From the NCBI GenBank assembly GCA_964624465.1, contig CAZUZD010000071.1, positions 1 to 22,767 on the forward strand: a DNA stretch of 22,767 nt, in the 5' to 3' direction. Under the pieces are notes generated by a model, which worked only from the letters and a program-made list of their open reading frames with translations, was not told the origin of the DNA and searched no databases. Below are positions 22,719 through 22,767 of the stretch, one piece after another. This DNA is from CAZUZD01 sp964624465 (GTDB lineage Bacteria > Planctomycetota > Planctomycetia > Isosphaerales > Isosphaeraceae). The position numbers and the translations under genes are program-made. How positions within the stretch are numbered: position 1 is the first letter of the stretch; each line of letters begins with the position of its first letter.

Positions 22719-22767
22719 CGTGCGCGGGTCCGGCTGGCAGAGGGAGCCCGCCCGCGGCCAGACGGAC

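Noticed and set aside
1..22767. CRISPR arrays, rRNA genes, riboswitches
   Set aside because: No regularly spaced repeats, rRNA-like blocks or known riboswitch cores were seen on reading the window.

Overview
This window is high-GC bacterial DNA, and codon position bias is strong in every real gene. The gene types suggest a planctomycete, possibly Isosphaeraceae. The clues are a decayed tyrosine recombinase of a kind common there, a TIGR03032-type protein next to a sulfotransferase, and large glycan operons among long degraded intergenic stretches. This assignment is inference from the sequence alone. The assembly is a draft: a run of 10 Ns (330-339) sits inside gatB with a near-duplicate 32-bp stretch on either side.

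Layout. (1) 1-1464: the C-terminal two thirds of gatB, then a tRNA-Val(GAC) behind a near-consensus sigma70 promoter. (2) 1465-2273: no intact gene, but the clear wreck of a tyrosine recombinase in at least four reading frames, just downstream of the tRNA. (3) 2274-6523: an ATP-grasp gene split by an in-frame TAG, an APH-type kinase, an HPr-kinase-like P-loop protein and an NTP_transf_5 nucleotidyltransferase. The last two families are known from peptide/exopolysaccharide 'HPr-rel-A' neighbourhoods. (4) 6788-9939: a translationally coupled set of a shikimate-dehydrogenase-like gene (broken by an in-frame TGA), an O-methyltransferase and a GT1 glycosyltransferase, which looks like a small natural-product tailoring module. 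(5) 9940-10631: remnants of a PDDEXK-type nuclease gene. (6) 10632-12335 (minus): a GT-C-type multi-spanning membrane glycosyltransferase. (7) 12874-19566 (plus): a six-gene operon with a split transketolase, an epimerase-GT2 fusion, a second GT2, a TIGR03032 protein and a sulfotransferase. Most of its junctions are ATGA overlaps or gaps of a few bases. (8) 19567-20731: about 1.2 kb without an intact gene, including an IS5-type transposase fragment on the minus strand. (9) 20732-22684: an exported CocE/NonD-type serine hydrolase.

How the genes may work together. The 12874-19566 operon is best read as making and attaching an unusual, possibly sulfated, glycan. The transketolase pair would build or trim a sugar carbon skeleton. 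The epimerase half would adjust the nucleotide sugar. The two GT2 enzymes, one with C-terminal membrane helices, would pass sugars to a lipid carrier, and the sulfotransferase would finish the product. The divergent GT-C protein could use the lipid-linked sugar outside the membrane. Both GT2 sequences depart from the usual D-x-D signature.

Region 2274-9939 looks like accessory biosynthesis that has begun to decay, because two of its seven genes carry single in-frame nonsense codons. The intergenic graveyards (recombinase, nuclease, IS5 transposase) point to repeated past insertions. The strongest candidate for an undescribed system is the six-gene transketolase/GT2/TIGR03032/sulfotransferase operon.
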